This document shows, piece by piece, positions 11,045-22,678 of a stretch of DNA of 47,344 nt; position 1 is the stretch's first letter; each line of letters starts with the position of its first letter. Position numbers and translations under genes: made by a program. The stretch is taken from contig JADFSP010000019.1 of assembly GCA_022560695.1 (NCBI GenBank), forward strand, positions 1 to 47,344. The letters run 5' to 3'. This DNA is from Pseudomonadota bacterium (GTDB taxonomy: Bacteria; Pseudomonadota; Gammaproteobacteria; Steroidobacterales; Woeseiaceae). The notes beneath the pieces were generated by a model. The model ran no database searches. It was not told the origin of the DNA and saw only the letters and a program-made list of their open reading frames with translations.

Positions 11045-13363
11045 TCAGTCTTTCGCCGCTGCGGGCAACAATATCTCCCGCGCCCCGTTCGACTGCAGCG
11101 GACCAACGAGTCCGGCCGCCTCCATTGATTCGACCATCCTCGCCGCGCGGTTATAGCCAATTTTCAGGCGCCGCTGCACACCGGAAATCGACGCTTTACG
11201 CGTTTCCATGACGACTTGGACGGCCTGATCGTAGAGCGGATCGTCCTCGGCATCCGAGGCAACGCCTGGCATCCCGTCGATTCCTGCCAGACTCGGTGTT
11301 GGACCCACAGGACCTTCGAGAATTTCGTCGTGGTAGCGCGGTGCGCCGCTTTTCTTGAGGTGTCGCACGACAGAATGTACCTCGTGATCCGCAACGAAGG
11401 CGCCGTGCACACGCACCGGCACCGAGGTACCCGGAGGCAGGAACAGCATGTCCCCATGCCCGAGAAGATTTTCGGCGCCACCCTGATCGAGAATCGTACG
11501 TGAATCGACTTTGGCCGACACCTGGAAGGCGATTCGTGTTGGCACGTTCGCCTTGATCAGGCCCGTAATGACATCCACTGACGGTCGCTGCGTCGCGAGC
11601 AGCAAATGGATCCCCGATGCGCGGGCCTTCTGTGCGAGCCGCGCAATCAACTCTTCGACCTTTTTGCCGACAATCATCATCATGTCGGCAAGCTCATCGA
11701 TGATGACGACGATATAAGGCAACGGCGTCAATACAGGGCTTTCGACCGGCTTGTCTTCATCATCGATGGCCGGCGGCGTAAATGTCGGGTCCTTTATCGG
11801 ATTTCCCGACTGAATCGCGTCTTTGACCTTGCGGTTGTAACCGCCGATATTGCGCACACCGAGGCCAGACATCAGGCGATAGCGCCGGTCCATTTCCGCG
11901 ACACACCAGCGCAGGGCATTGGCCGCTTCCCTCATGTCCGTGACGACGGGCGTCAGCAAGTGCGGTATTCCCTCGTACACCGACAGCTCGAGCATTTTCG
12001 GATCGATCAATATCAGACGGACTTGCTCGGGCTGCGTTTTGTACAGGATGCTCAAGACCATGGCGTTGAGCGCCACCGATTTGCCGGAACCGGTCGTGCC
12101 CGCGATCAGCAAGTGCGGCATGCGCGACAGATCGGCAACGACCGGATTGCCTCCAATGTCTTTGCCCAGGGCGAGCGTGAGCGGCGATGCAAGTTCATCG
12201 TAGGCACGCGACTTTAATATTTCGCCCAGCGTGACGAGCTGTCGATTCTCGTTCGGAATCTCGAGCCCGACGTAGGACTTGCCAGGAATTACTTCCACGA
12301 CACGGACGCTGACGACGGACAGCGCGCGCGCAATGTCCCTTGTCAGACTCGAAATCTGGCTGACCTTCACGCCCGGAGCCGGATCGAGTTCGAAGCGCGT
12401 GATGACCGGACCTGGCGATACGGCTTTGACTTCGACTTCGACGCCGAAATCGAGCAGCTTGAGTTCGACGAGGCGGGACATCGCCTCCAGCGACTCCTGC
12501 GAATACGCTTTTTGTTGCGGTGGGGGATCGTCGAGCAGCGACAGTGGCGGCAATTCGCCGACAGCAGGAGGATCAAACAACGGTACCTGCCGCTCGCGTT
12601 CGGCGCGGACGCTTGGCTCGAGCGATTGCATCAGCGGTTCAATTCGAAGCTTGGCACGGCCGACGGTGCGTTTTTTCCCGGCTTCGACGAGATCCTGGCG
12701 GGCAGCCAGCTGACGGCGCCCTTCCGCCCGGTCGCGAAATTCACCCAATTTTATGCATGACCGTTCATAGGCAACCAGGCTCCAGTGACCGATCCGGTCC
12801 ATGACGTTGAACCATGAGATACCGAGAAACAATGACACCGACGCTACCCAGAGGAAAAACAACAAAGTGCTCGCACCGAGCAACTTCATCACGGATTCCA
12901 GTCGGTTGCCGACGATCTGGCCGATGATGCCACCTGCCGTTTCATTGAACCCCAGAGGCGAAAAATGCAACGTCGACAACGCACAGCTGGCAATCAGCGT
13001 CGCAACGAAGCCGCCGAATCGAAGCGCGAAGTCTGCGCGCGTCAGAATCTGATCGGTTTTATGCTCGCGATAGAACATCCAGCCCACGTAAAACACCATG
13101 ACAGTAAACAGATAGGCTGGACGGCCGAAAAAGTTGAACAGCACATCGGCGACAAGCGCACCGGCGCGGCCGACACCGTTTTGAACCTCAGACAAATTCG
13201 TCGCCTGGCTGAAACCCGGATCAGCACGGTCGTACGTGACCAGGGCAAACCACAGAATCAGGGCCAGCGCCCCGAAAATGTACAGCGCACCCTCCCGCAG
13301 CGCACGGTGGACTTGCGCGGACAGTCGGGATGACGGATGGATGGTTTTGCGGACTTTTGCCAT
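11045..13363 (-). CDS. ftsK: DNA translocase FtsK
   Basis: The 772-residue protein has an N-terminal membrane domain with four hydrophobic segments (about 25-190), a short linker, and a RecA-like motor with Walker [17 protein letters not shown] and Walker [15 protein letters not shown]. The C-terminal winged-helix gamma domain (about 705-772; [21 protein letters not shown]) reads KOPS sequences. It pumps DNA at the septum and activates XerCD at dif. The linker is short compared with E. coli FtsK, as in many other bacteria. It is the first gene of a five-gene operon. Confidence 0.97.
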   Translation of the reverse strand: MAKVRKTIHPSSRLSAQVHRALREGALYIFGALALILWFALVTYDRADPGFSQATNLSEVQNGVGRAGALVADVLFNFFGRPAYLFTVMVFYVGWMFYREHKTDQILTRADFALRFGGFVATLIASCALSTLHFSPLGFNETAGGIIGQIVGNRLESVMKLLGASTLLFFLWVASVSLFLGISWFNVMDRIGHWSLVAYERSCIKLGEFRDRAEGRRQLAARQDLVEAGKKRTVGRAKLRIEPLMQSLEPSVRAERERQVPLFDPPAVGELPPLSLLDDPPPQQKAYSQESLEAMSRLVELKLLDFGVEVEVKAVSPGPVITRFELDPAPGVKVSQISSLTRDIARALSVVSVRVVEVIPGKSYVGLEIPNENRQLVTLGEILKSRAYDELASPLTLALGKDIGGNPVVADLSRMPHLLIAGTTGSGKSVALNAMVLSILYKTQPEQVRLILIDPKMLELSVYEGIPHLLTPVVTDMREAANALRWCVAEMDRRYRLMSGLGVRNIGGYNRKVKDAIQSGNPIKDPTFTPPAIDDEDKPVESPVLTPLPYIVVIIDELADMMMIVGKKVEELIARLAQKARASGIHLLLATQRPSVDVITGLIKANVPTRIAFQVSAKVDSRTILDQGGAENLLGHGDMLFLPPGTSVPVRVHGAFVADHEVHSVVRHLKKSGAPRYHDEILEGPVGPTPSLAGIDGMPGVASDAEDDPLYDQAVQVVMETRKASISGVQRRLKIGYNRAARMVESMEAAGLVGPLQSNGAREILLPAAAKD

Positions 13364-13390
13364 ATCTCAGGTAGATTGTAACGTATCGGC

Positions 13391-13432
13391 TCTAAAGTAT
13401 TGGATCTAAAGCACTAGTTCTAAAAGATTACA
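13391..13432. repeat. Three tandem 14-bp repeats, TCTAAAG motif
   Basis: Copies start at 13391, 13405 and 13419, exactly 14 bases apart: TCTAAAGTATTGGA, TCTAAAGCACTAGT, TCTAAAAGATTACA. They lie 28-70 bases upstream of the ftsK start, where regulator sites would be expected. The spacing is regular but not whole helical turns. Confidence 0.6.
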
Positions 13433-13470
13433 ACAGAACCGACAGCAACAAAAGAGGCTCGCATGCCTGA

Positions 13471-13504
13471 TGCCGCCGGCGGGCTTGCCGCCCACATGGC
13501 GGCA
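13471..13504. repeat. GC-rich nested inverted repeat
   Basis: An outer stem TGCCGCC (13471-13477) pairs with GGCGGCA (13498-13504). Inside, GGCGG (13478-13482) pairs with CCGCC (13488-13492) around GCTTG. No T-run follows, so it is not a normal intrinsic terminator. It may separate the divergent promoters or fold in the trxB leader. Confidence 0.5.
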
Positions 13505-13552
13505 CCGTCCGCCATTTATGCATGCTCACCGAGTTCGTTTTCCCTACACTAG

Positions 13553-14652
<1,100 letters not shown>

Positions 14653-14653
<1 letters not shown>

Positions 14654-15795
14654 TGCAGGCCACCGTACACGACGGGATTGCAGAAATACCGGCCGCTGAG
14701 TGGAACGGACTCGCCGGCCTCGACTACCCGTTTCTTCGGCACGAATTTCTATGCGCCGCCGAAGCCGGAGGCTGCGTTTCCGCGGCATCTGGCTGGACGC
14801 CGCGACATATCACGATCAGAGACGGCGGATCCCTGCGTGCCGCGATGCCGCTGTACGAGAAAACGCATTCCTGGGGCGAATTCGTTTTTGACTGGGCATG
14901 GGCCAATGCGTACCACGAGGCCGGTGTTCCGTATTATCCGAAACTTGTTTCGGCAGTCCCATTTACGCCAGCGCCGAGCCGCAAGTTGTTGCTGGCAGAA
15001 TCGGACGATCGCGAATCGGCCCTGGCATTGATTCGCAGCGCAATTGCACTCTCGAAAGATGCCGGATGTTCGTCGCTGCACATCCTCTTCCCGCTCGAGG
15101 AAGAGTTGTCAGTGTTGCAAGACGCCGGCCTGCGCATTCGCAAGGACTGCCAATTTCACTGGCATAATCGTAATTACGCTGATTTCGACGAGTTTCTGCA
15201 AACTTTCAGCGCTGCGAAACGCAAGAAGGTACGGCGGGATCGACGCCACGTTGCCGAAGCCGGAATTCGATTTCGGCGTTTGCACGGTAAGGATATCGAC
15301 GACGACACGTGGCAATTCGTGTACCGGATGATCAGCATCACGTTCATGCGCCGCGGGTCGTTGCCTTATTTCGATCTCGATTTCTTTCGGCGTATCAGCG
15401 AGCAAATTCCCGAAAGTATTCATGTGATACTTGCCGAGCAACACGGCGAACCAGTCGCCGCAGCGGTTTTCTTCGAAAGCGACAGTACGCTCTACGGCCG
15501 CTACTGGGGAAGTTCGGTAGCGTACAATGCTCTGCACTTTGAAACCTGTTATTACCAGGGCATTGAGTACTGCATCGACACCGGCAAGAGTGTATTCGAA
15601 CCGGGTACACAAGGTGAACACAAGATCAGCCGCGGCTTCGTGCCCGTTTCGGCATGGTCTGCACACTGGCTCGCCGAACCGAGCTTTTTCTCAGCCATCG
15701 GTGATTATCTTGACGAAGAAACGCGACACGTAGAACGCTACATGCGTGCCGTCGACGCGCACAGCCCGTATCGCAAACCGCGACACCAGTCGTGA
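14653..15795 (+). CDS. FemAB-like/GNAT-type acyltransferase family protein (DUF482)
   Basis: The 380-residue protein belongs to the FemAB-like family of cytosolic proteins with a duplicated GNAT fold. Recognisable blocks are DYPFLRHEFLCAAE, FVFDWAWANAYHEAGVPYYP, HWHNRNYADFDEFLQTFSA-KRKK, RRGSLPYFDLDFFRRI and EPGTQGEHKISRGFVP. Some relatives add amino acids to peptidoglycan precursors; most, including this branch, have no proven substrate. It overlaps trxB (TGATG) and aat (GTGA), so it is co-translated with both. In E. coli cydDC occupies this place. Confidence 0.85.
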
Positions 15796-16526
15796 GCAGC
15801 AGCCAAGTATTCTGGCTGGACGCATCGGATCCACCGGATGCCTTTCCCGACATCGAAGAGGCCTTGCGGGAACCCGATGGCCTGCTCGCGGCAGGCGGTG
15901 ATCTCAGCAGCGAACGCCTGCTCAACGCCTATCGCAAGGGCATTTTCCCATGGTATGACGACGAACAGCCGATACTGTGGTGGTCACCCGACCCGCGTTG
16001 CGTACTGCGGCCTGCCGATTTCCACGTCTCAAGACGCCTTCGCCGGGACTTGCTGCGCTCCAAAGCGACGCTTACGTTCAACCAGTCCTTTGGCGAGGTT
16101 GTTCGCGCGTGTGCTGCACCGAGAATCGCGCAACAAGGCACATGGATAACGGCGGACATGATTCTGGCCTACGAGCAATTGCATCGCGAAGGATGGGCGC
16201 ACTCTGTCGAGGTGTGGCAGGACGGCCGGCGGGTTGGCGGACTGTACGGGCTCGCGATTGGCAAGGTCTTTTTTGGCGAATCCATGTATAGCCTGGAGCC
16301 GAATACGTCAAAATTCGCAATGCTCGGCCTGTCGCGTTTTCTTTTGAGAAACGACGTCGCATTGATCGACTGCCAGGTCATATCACGCCACCTGCTGACG
16401 CTGGGCGCGACGATGATATCCCGACCCGATTTCCGTCGCGAACTGGACTCAGCCTGCAATCCCGCGACCCGAATCAGGAATTGGCCACCGAATCCAGTGG
16501 ATGTCAGCGAGTTATCGCCCAAATGA
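15792..16526 (+). CDS. aat: Leucyl/phenylalanyl-tRNA--protein transferase
   Basis: The 244-residue protein starts at GTG 15792, overlapping the previous stop. Family blocks are [58 protein letters not shown], and [15 protein letters not shown]. It moves Leu or Phe from aminoacyl-tRNA onto proteins with N-terminal Lys or Arg, making N-degrons. ClpS, encoded nearby on the other strand, recognises those residues and hands the protein to ClpAP, so the two operons serve one pathway. Confidence 0.97.
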   Translation: MSSSQVFWLDASDPPDAFPDIEEALREPDGLLAAGGDLSSERLLNAYRKGIFPWYDDEQPILWWSPDPRCVLRPADFHVSRRLRRDLLRSKATLTFNQSFGEVVRACAAPRIAQQGTWITADMILAYEQLHREGWAHSVEVWQDGRRVGGLYGLAIGKVFFGESMYSLEPNTSKFAMLGLSRFLLRNDVALIDCQVISRHLLTLGATMISRPDFRRELDSACNPATRIRNWPPNPVDVSELSPK

Positions 16527-16558
16527 TGCGCTATTGCGTTGCAATAGCGCGATCATTT
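16521..16558 (+). terminator. Long hairpin overlapping the aat stop, upstream of infA
   Basis: AAATGAT plus GCGCTATTGC (16521-16537) pairs with GCAATAGCGC and ATCATTT (16541-16558), giving 17 pairs with one bulged G and a GTT loop. Only TTT-C-T follows, so it may be a weak terminator, a processing site, or an mRNA end stabiliser. The aat stop codon lies inside the left arm. Confidence 0.65.
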
Positions 16559-16600
16559 CTGCACAATTCGCGAGCCTTTTCCAGCAGAGACTTGAAAACC

Positions 16601-16819
16601 TTGGCAAAAGAAGAAGCCATTCAAATGGAGGGCGTCGTGACAGAGACGCTTCCGAACACGACATTTCGAGTTGAACTCGAAAACGGCCATGTCGTGACGG
16701 CACACATTTCCGGCAAGATGCGAAAAAATTACATTCGCATTCTGACCGGTGACAAGGTTACGGTGGAACTCACACCCTACGATCTCAGCAAGGGCCGTAT
16801 CGTCTATCGCGGCAGATGA
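16601..16819 (+). CDS. infA: Translation initiation factor IF-1
   Basis: The 72-residue protein is a single OB-fold that fills the ribosomal A site during initiation. It is almost identical to family consensus: [20 protein letters not shown], then [20 protein letters not shown]. The family start [11 protein letters not shown] falls on a TTG at 16601, with AGAGA upstream. The next in-frame ATG would cut eight conserved residues, so the TTG start is well supported. A TTG start on this gene may keep expression down. The neighbour aat is the same in E. coli. Confidence 0.97.
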   Translation: MAKEEAIQMEGVVTETLPNTTFRVELENGHVVTAHISGKMRKNYIRILTGDKVTVELTPYDLSKGRIVYRGR

Positions 16820-16854
16820 CAAGCCGGCATGTCATTATCAGAGTGCTTCGCCAG

Positions 16855-19131
16855 CTACTCTTCTTCGCTGAGGTGCTCGAGTTCTTTTACGAGCGGCTCA
16901 GATTCCAGTTTCAGGTCGTCGTCCGGCCCGACGGTGACACGGACGTGGCCGCCCCCTTCAAGACTGCCGAATAACAACTCTTCCGCGAGCGGTCGTTTTA
17001 TCTGCTCTTGAATGATACGGGCCATCGGTCGCGCACCCATTTGCGGGTCATAACCGCGTTCGGCAATCCAGTCTCTTGCTTTATCATCGAGTTCGATCGT
17101 GACATCGTTTCTGTCCAGTTTTACCTCGAGTTCCACGATTAGCTTGTCGACGACGCGCCTGATTGAGTCTATCTCAAGTGAAGAAAACTCGATGATGGCG
17201 TCCAGCCTGTTTCGAAACTCCGGCGAAAACGCCTTCTTGATGATAGTCATGCCGTCTCTGCTGTGATCTTGCTGCGTAAAGCCTATTGAGGCGCGACTCA
17301 TTTCCTGCGCACCGGCATTTGTCGTCATGACGAGAATGACATTACGAAAATCGGCCTGGCGCCCGTTGTTGTCCGTCAAAGTGCCGTGATCCATGACCTG
17401 CAACAACAAATTGAACACATCAGGATGCGCCTTCTCGACTTCGTCGAGTAACACCACCGCGTGCGGATTCTTGGTCACAGCCTCGGTCAACAGCCCACCC
17501 TGATCAAATCCAACGTAACCCGGTGGCGCGCCGATCAAACGGGATACCGTATGTCGCTCCATGTATTCGGACATATCGAATCGGATCAACTCGACTCCCA
17601 TCAACATGGCAAGCTGCCGGGTCACCTCTGTCTTACCAACACCGGTCGGCCCTGCGAAGAGAAACATGCCGATGGGCTTATCCTCTTCGCGAAGTCCGGA
17701 GCGCGACAATTTGATCGCCGAGCTCAGCGCCGTAATCGCACGGTCCTGGCCGAAAATAACCAGCTTGAGGTCTCTTTCGAGAGTTCGCAGGGCATCACGA
17801 TCGGATGCCGATACGCTCTTTGCCGGGATGCGCGCCATTTTCGCGACGATATTCTCAACCATCTCGACCGTAACGCGATCGCTGCGCTCGGCAATCGGCT
17901 GCAATCGCAAATTCGCGCCGGCCTCATCAATGACATCGATCGCCTTGTCCGGCAATCGCCGATCGTTGATGTGTCGCGAGGACAACTCGGCGGCGGCATC
18001 AAGCGCAGCCGAGTCGTAACGGATGCCATGATGCTCTTCAAAACGGGACTTGAGTCCGTGCAGAATCGCAATGGTCTCCTCGAGACTCGGCTCCGGAATG
18101 TCGATCTTCTGAAAACGCCGCGCCAGTGCGCGATCTTTCTCGAAAATCCCGCGATATTCCTCGTAGGTCGTTGATCCGATGCAGCGAATCTCACCGTTTG
18201 CCAACACCGGCTTGATCAGATTACTCGCATCCATCACTCCGCCGGAAGCGGCGCCCGCGCCGATGACCGTGTGAATTTCGTCGATGAACAGAATGGCTCC
18301 GGGATCCTCGCGTATTTCGTTGATGACGCCCTTGAGCCGTTTTTCGAAATCTCCGCGATACTTGGTTCCGGCAATCAACGTGCCCATGTCGAGCGCGTAA
18401 ATCGTGCTGTCGCGCAACACATCGGGCACGCGTTCCTCGACGATCAATCGGGCCAGGCCCTCGGCCAGCGCGGTCTTGCCAACCCCGGCATCGCCGACAT
18501 AAAGAGGATTGTTCTTGCGCCGCCGGCAGAGAATCTGCACGGTGCGCTCAATCTCGACTTCGCGACCAATCAACGGGTCGATCTTGCCGTCAACTGCCTG
18601 TTGATTCAGATTGGTCGTATAGCGCTCGAGCGGCGTCGCCTCCGGCTCGGCTTCAGTCTCGACAGATGTCACCTCCTCCTCATCACCGCCCTCAACCGGG
18701 AGCTGCGGCATGCCGCGTGAGATGTAGTTGATGACGTCGAGCCTCGTCACATCCTGCAGGTTCAGGTAGTAAACGGCCTGCGACTGTTTTTCACTGAATA
18801 TCGCGACGAGTACGTTGCTGCCCGCTACCTCCTTCTTACCGCTCGATTGCACATGGAACACAGCTCGCTGCAGTACTCGCTGAAAGCCCAGCGTCGGTTG
18901 CACATCCGTGTCGTCATCACCAGCCAATAACGGCGTCTGCTCCTCGACGAATTCTGTCAACTGGCGTCGAAGTTCGGTCATATTGGAATTACAGGCTTTG
19001 AGAATCTCGTGAACCCGCGGTATTTCGAGCAATGCAAGTAGCAGGTGCTCGACTGTCATGAATTCATGACGTCGATCGCGCGCCCGCTGAAAAGCTTCAT
19101 TAAGGCAGAATTCCAGCTCACTGCTCAACAT
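16855..19131 (-). CDS. clpA: ATP-dependent Clp protease ATP-binding subunit ClpA
   Basis: The 758-residue protein has the Clp N-domain (1-145), which binds ClpS, and two AAA+ modules. Walker A motifs are GDAGVGKTA in D1 and GPTGVGKTE in D2. The D2 loop contains IGFTQQ, the site that docks on ClpP. It unfolds proteins and feeds them to ClpP in the cytosol. Length is normal. It lies 19 bases downstream of clpS and ends tail to tail with infA; no tRNA gene or strong terminator is visible in the 35-base gap. Confidence 0.97.
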   Translation of the reverse strand: MLSSELEFCLNEAFQRARDRRHEFMTVEHLLLALLEIPRVHEILKACNSNMTELRRQLTEFVEEQTPLLAGDDDTDVQPTLGFQRVLQRAVFHVQSSGKKEVAGSNVLVAIFSEKQSQAVYYLNLQDVTRLDVINYISRGMPQLPVEGGDEEEVTSVETEAEPEATPLERYTTNLNQQAVDGKIDPLIGREVEIERTVQILCRRRKNNPLYVGDAGVGKTALAEGLARLIVEERVPDVLRDSTIYALDMGTLIAGTKYRGDFEKRLKGVINEIREDPGAILFIDEIHTVIGAGAASGGVMDASNLIKPVLANGEIRCIGSTTYEEYRGIFEKDRALARRFQKIDIPEPSLEETIAILHGLKSRFEEHHGIRYDSAALDAAAELSSRHINDRRLPDKAIDVIDEAGANLRLQPIAERSDRVTVEMVENIVAKMARIPAKSVSASDRDALRTLERDLKLVIFGQDRAITALSSAIKLSRSGLREEDKPIGMFLFAGPTGVGKTEVTRQLAMLMGVELIRFDMSEYMERHTVSRLIGAPPGYVGFDQGGLLTEAVTKNPHAVVLLDEVEKAHPDVFNLLLQVMDHGTLTDNNGRQADFRNVILVMTTNAGAQEMSRASIGFTQQDHSRDGMTIIKKAFSPEFRNRLDAIIEFSSLEIDSIRRVVDKLIVELEVKLDRNDVTIELDDKARDWIAERGYDPQMGARPMARIIQEQIKRPLAEELLFGSLEGGGHVRVTVGPDDDLKLESEPLVKELEHLSEEE

Positions 19132-19150
19132 CAGTTCGTTTCACTCCTGG

Positions 19151-19480
19151 TCAAGATTCTTCCATCGTACACAACAACGGATGCTGGTGCTGTTGTGCAA
19201 TTCCCATTACCTGCGCCACCTTGGTCTCTGCAATCTCAAAGTTAAACACACCACATATGCCCTTTCCCTTTGTATGCACTTCGAGCATCACCTGGGTCGC
19301 ACGCGTCCTCTCCATACCGAAGACAGACTCCAGTATATCGACAACAAATTCCATCGGCGTGTAATCGTCGTTGATCAACACCACACGATAGAGCGGCGGC
19401 TCCTCGATCTTGGGGCGCGCCTCCTCGACAGCCAGACCAACGCCGTCATCGTGATCGATTTCCCGTCGACGTTCGCTCAT
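19151..19480 (-). CDS. clpS: ClpS adaptor for N-end rule substrates
   Basis: The protein of 109 residues starts [13 protein letters not shown] at ATG 19480, which has a strong AAGGAG upstream, so the longer frame is rejected. The ClpS core has the substrate-pocket signature [13 protein letters not shown], then [19 protein letters not shown]. It binds proteins with N-terminal Leu, Phe, Tyr or Trp and delivers them to the N-domain of ClpA, encoded next. Confidence 0.97.
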   Translation of the reverse strand: MSERRREIDHDDGVGLAVEEARPKIEEPPLYRVVLINDDYTPMEFVVDILESVFGMERTRATQVMLEVHTKGKGICGVFNFEIAETKVAQVMGIAQQHQHPLLCTMEES

Positions 19481-19781
19481 ATCTCCTTGTTCACCATATC
19501 CGGTCCGGTATGCCGTTTGGACATTGCCGGCGTCCAAAAGTGTCTGCCGGGTGGCTTGCAGGTTATTATATATGGGCACACGCTGCGGATTGCCGCCTGG
19601 TTCGCAATTTTGCCGCTGCACCCGGGAAGCGCTCTGAACCGGATATGACCACTTGCTGGTATATTATTGGCAAATATAGGTTTTTTTGCCGTCTGGCCTT
19701 GTGGGCTAAATTGCTCAACCCGTATCATTGGGGCACTGCGTTTAAAGTAAAGATCAGGAACCTGTTTCAGCCGGACAATCA
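19481..19781. other. Divergent clpS/gspC intergenic region
   Basis: About 301 bases hold no gene I can support. The half next to gspC is AT-rich. A 9-base inverted pair, CATATCCGG near 19495 and CCGGATATG near 19640, flanks the middle. Promoters of clpS and gspC should be here but are not clear by eye. Confidence 0.4.
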
Positions 19782-20714
19782 ATGAATTTCAAAGCCACAT
19801 GGTCCGAATTTGCGAGCCTTGACCGCCACCAGGTTGTCACCGCCTGCAACAGGTTGCTGCCCTTCTGGGTCAGTCTCGCACTCGTCATCGCGATTGCCTG
19901 GCAGCTCGCGAAGCTAGCCTGGATGCTGGTACCGGCGCCATCGGCGGGTGATGTCGTCGACGCACCGGGCGGCCAGCTGGGCGCGGCCATTCAGGCGGGC
20001 GACGCCACCGATGTACTGGCCATCGCCAACGCACACCTATTTGGCGCGACTGACGTCGAAGCGGCCACGCAAGTCGTCGACACGGGCCCCGACGTTGCAG
20101 AGGATACAAAGCTGGTCAATCTTACCCTCAAAGGAACGATCGCCTCGAATGAACGTGGACTTTCAGCCGCAATCATTGCCGATGGCGGCAATGACGAGAA
20201 GCTCTACATGATCGGCGACGCGATCTCGGCGCGTGCCAGTTTGCATGCCATCTACACTGACCGCGTGGTGCTTAACGAGAGCGGTCACCTGACCAACCTC
20301 TGGTTGCCGGCGGAATTCGCAAGCAGCTCCCAATCCACGATGAGACGGACTACGACAACAGCTCGACGTGTCACCGATAACGCGCGCAGCATCCAAACCA
20401 TCGTGTCGCAAAATGTGGCCAAACTTGCGGATGTGATACGTCCGACGCCGTATTTTGTCAATGGACAGCAGCAAGGCTACCGCGTGTATCCGGGGCGCAA
20501 CAGACGGCAGTTCTCGGCACTCGGCCTGCGTCCCGGCGATCTGATAAAAGACATCGACGGGCAATCGCTGACCGATCCGACTCAGGCGATGCGAATTTTT
20601 CAATCACTCGGCAATGCGAGTGAGGTCTCGGTGACCATTGAGCGCAACGGCAAACGCGAGGTCATCATCCTGAATACGGCCCAACTCGACCTTGGTGGCG
20701 AACAAACTCAATGA
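19782..20714 (+). CDS. gspC: Type II secretion system inner-membrane protein GspC
   Basis: The 310-residue protein has one membrane helix (about 28-52, FWVSLALVIAIAWQLAKLAWML), then the periplasmic HR domain (about 75-175, with IANAHLFGATD and LTLKGTIASNERGLSAAIIA). A C-terminal PDZ domain follows (about 215-300, GYRVYPGRNRRQFSALGLRP, GDLIKDIDGQSL). GspC links the inner-membrane platform to the secretin GspD through the HR domain. It opens the gsp operon and overlaps gspD by four bases (ATGA). Confidence 0.93.
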   Translation: MNFKATWSEFASLDRHQVVTACNRLLPFWVSLALVIAIAWQLAKLAWMLVPAPSAGDVVDAPGGQLGAAIQAGDATDVLAIANAHLFGATDVEAATQVVDTGPDVAEDTKLVNLTLKGTIASNERGLSAAIIADGGNDEKLYMIGDAISARASLHAIYTDRVVLNESGHLTNLWLPAEFASSSQSTMRRTTTTARRVTDNARSIQTIVSQNVAKLADVIRPTPYFVNGQQQGYRVYPGRNRRQFSALGLRPGDLIKDIDGQSLTDPTQAMRIFQSLGNASEVSVTIERNGKREVIILNTAQLDLGGEQTQ

Positions 20715-22678
20715 ATCAAAATAAAATAATAAAAATTCCTGGCACGCCTGGTGCCGTTTTGGCGCTTCTCCTTCTGATCGTGACCGGCGTTGCCGTTGCA
20801 CAGCAGACCACCATTACACCGAATTACAAGGACGCGGATATTCGTCAGATTGTCGAAGCAGTCGGCGAGGTTACGGGGAAGAATTTCATCATCGACCCTC
20901 GAGTCAATGCAAGGGTAACCATGCTGTCGACGACTCCGATGACGCCGGATGCCTTTTATGAGGCGTTTCTCTCGATCCTGGAAGTGCATCAACTCGCCGC
21001 CATGACGAGCGGCGACATCATCAAGATAATCCCGAACGCGACGGCCCGGCAGTACGCAGGCCCATTGGGAACCAGCGGCGCCGAAGGTCCCGATGACATC
21101 GTGACCCAGGTCATTCAGGTACAGAATGTCGGCGCTGCGCAGCTTGTTCCGATCCTGCGTCCACTGATCCCGCAATTCGGCCATCTTGCGGCTCATGCGG
21201 GCTCGAACATACTCATTATTTCTGACCGTGCTGCAAACGTGAAGCGATTGATGCGCATCATCCGTCGCATCGATTTAGCGAGTGACGAGGATATCGAGGT
21301 CGTACCACTCCAGAACGCATCCTCCACCGAAGTCGTGCGCGTCCTGACCGCGTTGTTGCAGCAACCGCGTTCTGATGGCGCACCCGTATCGACAGTTCTC
21401 GTTGCCGATGCTCGCACAAACAGCGTTCTGATCGGCGGCGACAAGAGCGAACGATTGCGGCTGCGCACGCTGATTACACACCTTGACACGCCGCTTGAAG
21501 ACGGCGGCGACACACGGGTGCGTTACTTGCGCTACGCCGACGCGGAAGACCTGGCGACGAAATTGCAACAGCACTTTGCAAATCAAGCCAGCAGCCCGGG
21601 AGCGGTAAATGCATCCGTTTCGAGCATCGACATAAGCGTCTGGGCCGATGCGCAGACCAATGCAATTATTGTCAAGGCCCCGCCGAAAATGATGCGTTCG
21701 CTGATGTTGATCGTCGACAAGCTCGACATTCGTCGTGCGCAGGTGCTGGTCGAGGCCATTATTGTTGAAGTCGTCGTCGACAGAACCGCTGTATTCGGGG
21801 TGACCTGGGCCGTCGAGGGCGACAGCGAGGACAGTCCGATCGGCGTCACTAACTTCCCGGACTTCGGTCCCGGCATCGTGCAAATTGGCGGAGCCGATAC
21901 AAGCGATACGGCGAATCTCAGCAGCCTGATCGGCGAGGGCCTGACTATCGGCGTCGGTCGAATCAGCGATACGGGCATCAGTTTCGCTGCGATCTTGCAC
22001 GCGCTGCAGGGTGATGCGGACACCAACATCATATCGACGCCCTCCATCGTCACGACCGACAACGAAGAGGCCACATTGAATGTCGGTCAGGAAGTACCGT
22101 TTGTGACGGGTTCGTTCACCAATACCGGCGGCACGGCAGGAGCCATCAATCCGTTCCAGACCATTCAGAGACAACAGATCGGCGTCAAGCTCTCGATAAC
22201 TCCACAGATCAACGAAGGTAACTCCCTGCTGCTCAAGATTTCCCAGGAAATATCCAGCATCGCACAGTCGGCTTCGGGTGCTGTCGACCTGATTACAAAC
22301 CAGCGCATTATCGAAACGACCGTGATCGTCGACGATGGACAAATACTGGTACTCGGCGGACTGCTCGAGGATGTCTTGCGTGAAAGCGAACAGCGTGTGC
22401 CCGTGCTCGGCAGGATTCCACTGCTCGGCATGCTGTTTCGCAGCCGCAAGACCGATATGATCAAGACCAACCTGATGATCTTTATCAAAGCGACGATATT
22501 GCGGGACTCCATCGAAACTTCGTTCGAGACCAATGCAAAGTACAATTTTATTCGTGACGTCCTGCGAGGCAAGAAGGGCGAAGGCGTCAAGCTGATGCCA
22601 GGCGAAGAGCGTCCAATGTTGCCGCCGCTCGAAAGCCATGAAGAACCTGCGCAAAATGAAGGTGGCAGCAGCGATTGA
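20711..22678 (+). CDS. gspD: Type II secretion system secretin GspD
   Basis: The 655-residue protein has a signal peptide ending GVAVAQQ, N0-N3 domains (about 30-330; N0 begins [20 protein letters not shown]), and a secretin domain (about 340-600) with [13 protein letters not shown] and [15 protein letters not shown]. It forms the outer-membrane channel for folded exoproteins. It overlaps gspC and gspE by four bases each. The C-terminal S-domain is short and acidic. A GspS-type pilotin is not encoded nearby. Confidence 0.95.
   Translation: MNQNKIIKIPGTPGAVLALLLLIVTGVAVAQQTTITPNYKDADIRQIVEAVGEVTGKNFIIDPRVNARVTMLSTTPMTPDAFYEAFLSILEVHQLAAMTSGDIIKIIPNATARQYAGPLGTSGAEGPDDIVTQVIQVQNVGAAQLVPILRPLIPQFGHLAAHAGSNILIISDRAANVKRLMRIIRRIDLASDEDIEVVPLQNASSTEVVRVLTALLQQPRSDGAPVSTVLVADARTNSVLIGGDKSERLRLRTLITHLDTPLEDGGDTRVRYLRYADAEDLATKLQQHFANQASSPGAVNASVSSIDISVWADAQTNAIIVKAPPKMMRSLMLIVDKLDIRRAQVLVEAIIVEVVVDRTAVFGVTWAVEGDSEDSPIGVTNFPDFGPGIVQIGGADTSDTANLSSLIGEGLTIGVGRISDTGISFAAILHALQGDADTNIISTPSIVTTDNEEATLNVGQEVPFVTGSFTNTGGTAGAINPFQTIQRQQIGVKLSITPQINEGNSLLLKISQEISSIAQSASGAVDLITNQRIIETTVIVDDGQILVLGGLLEDVLRESEQRVPVLGRIPLLGMLFRSRKTDMIKTNLMIFIKATILRDSIETSFETNAKYNFIRDVLRGKKGEGVKLMPGEERPMLPPLESHEEPAQNEGGSSD

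Noticed and set aside
11020..11160. Longer lolA start inside ftsK
   Set aside because: The extra residues are the ftsK 3' end in another frame and would bury the signal peptide.
16820..16854. Expected tRNA-Ser gene between infA and clpA, as in E. coli
   Set aside because: The gap is only 35 bases and contains no tRNA.
21275..22654. 459-residue open frame on the minus strand
   Set aside because: It is antisense to gspD, whose secretin domains and operon overlaps are certain. The frame stays open only because of codon bias.
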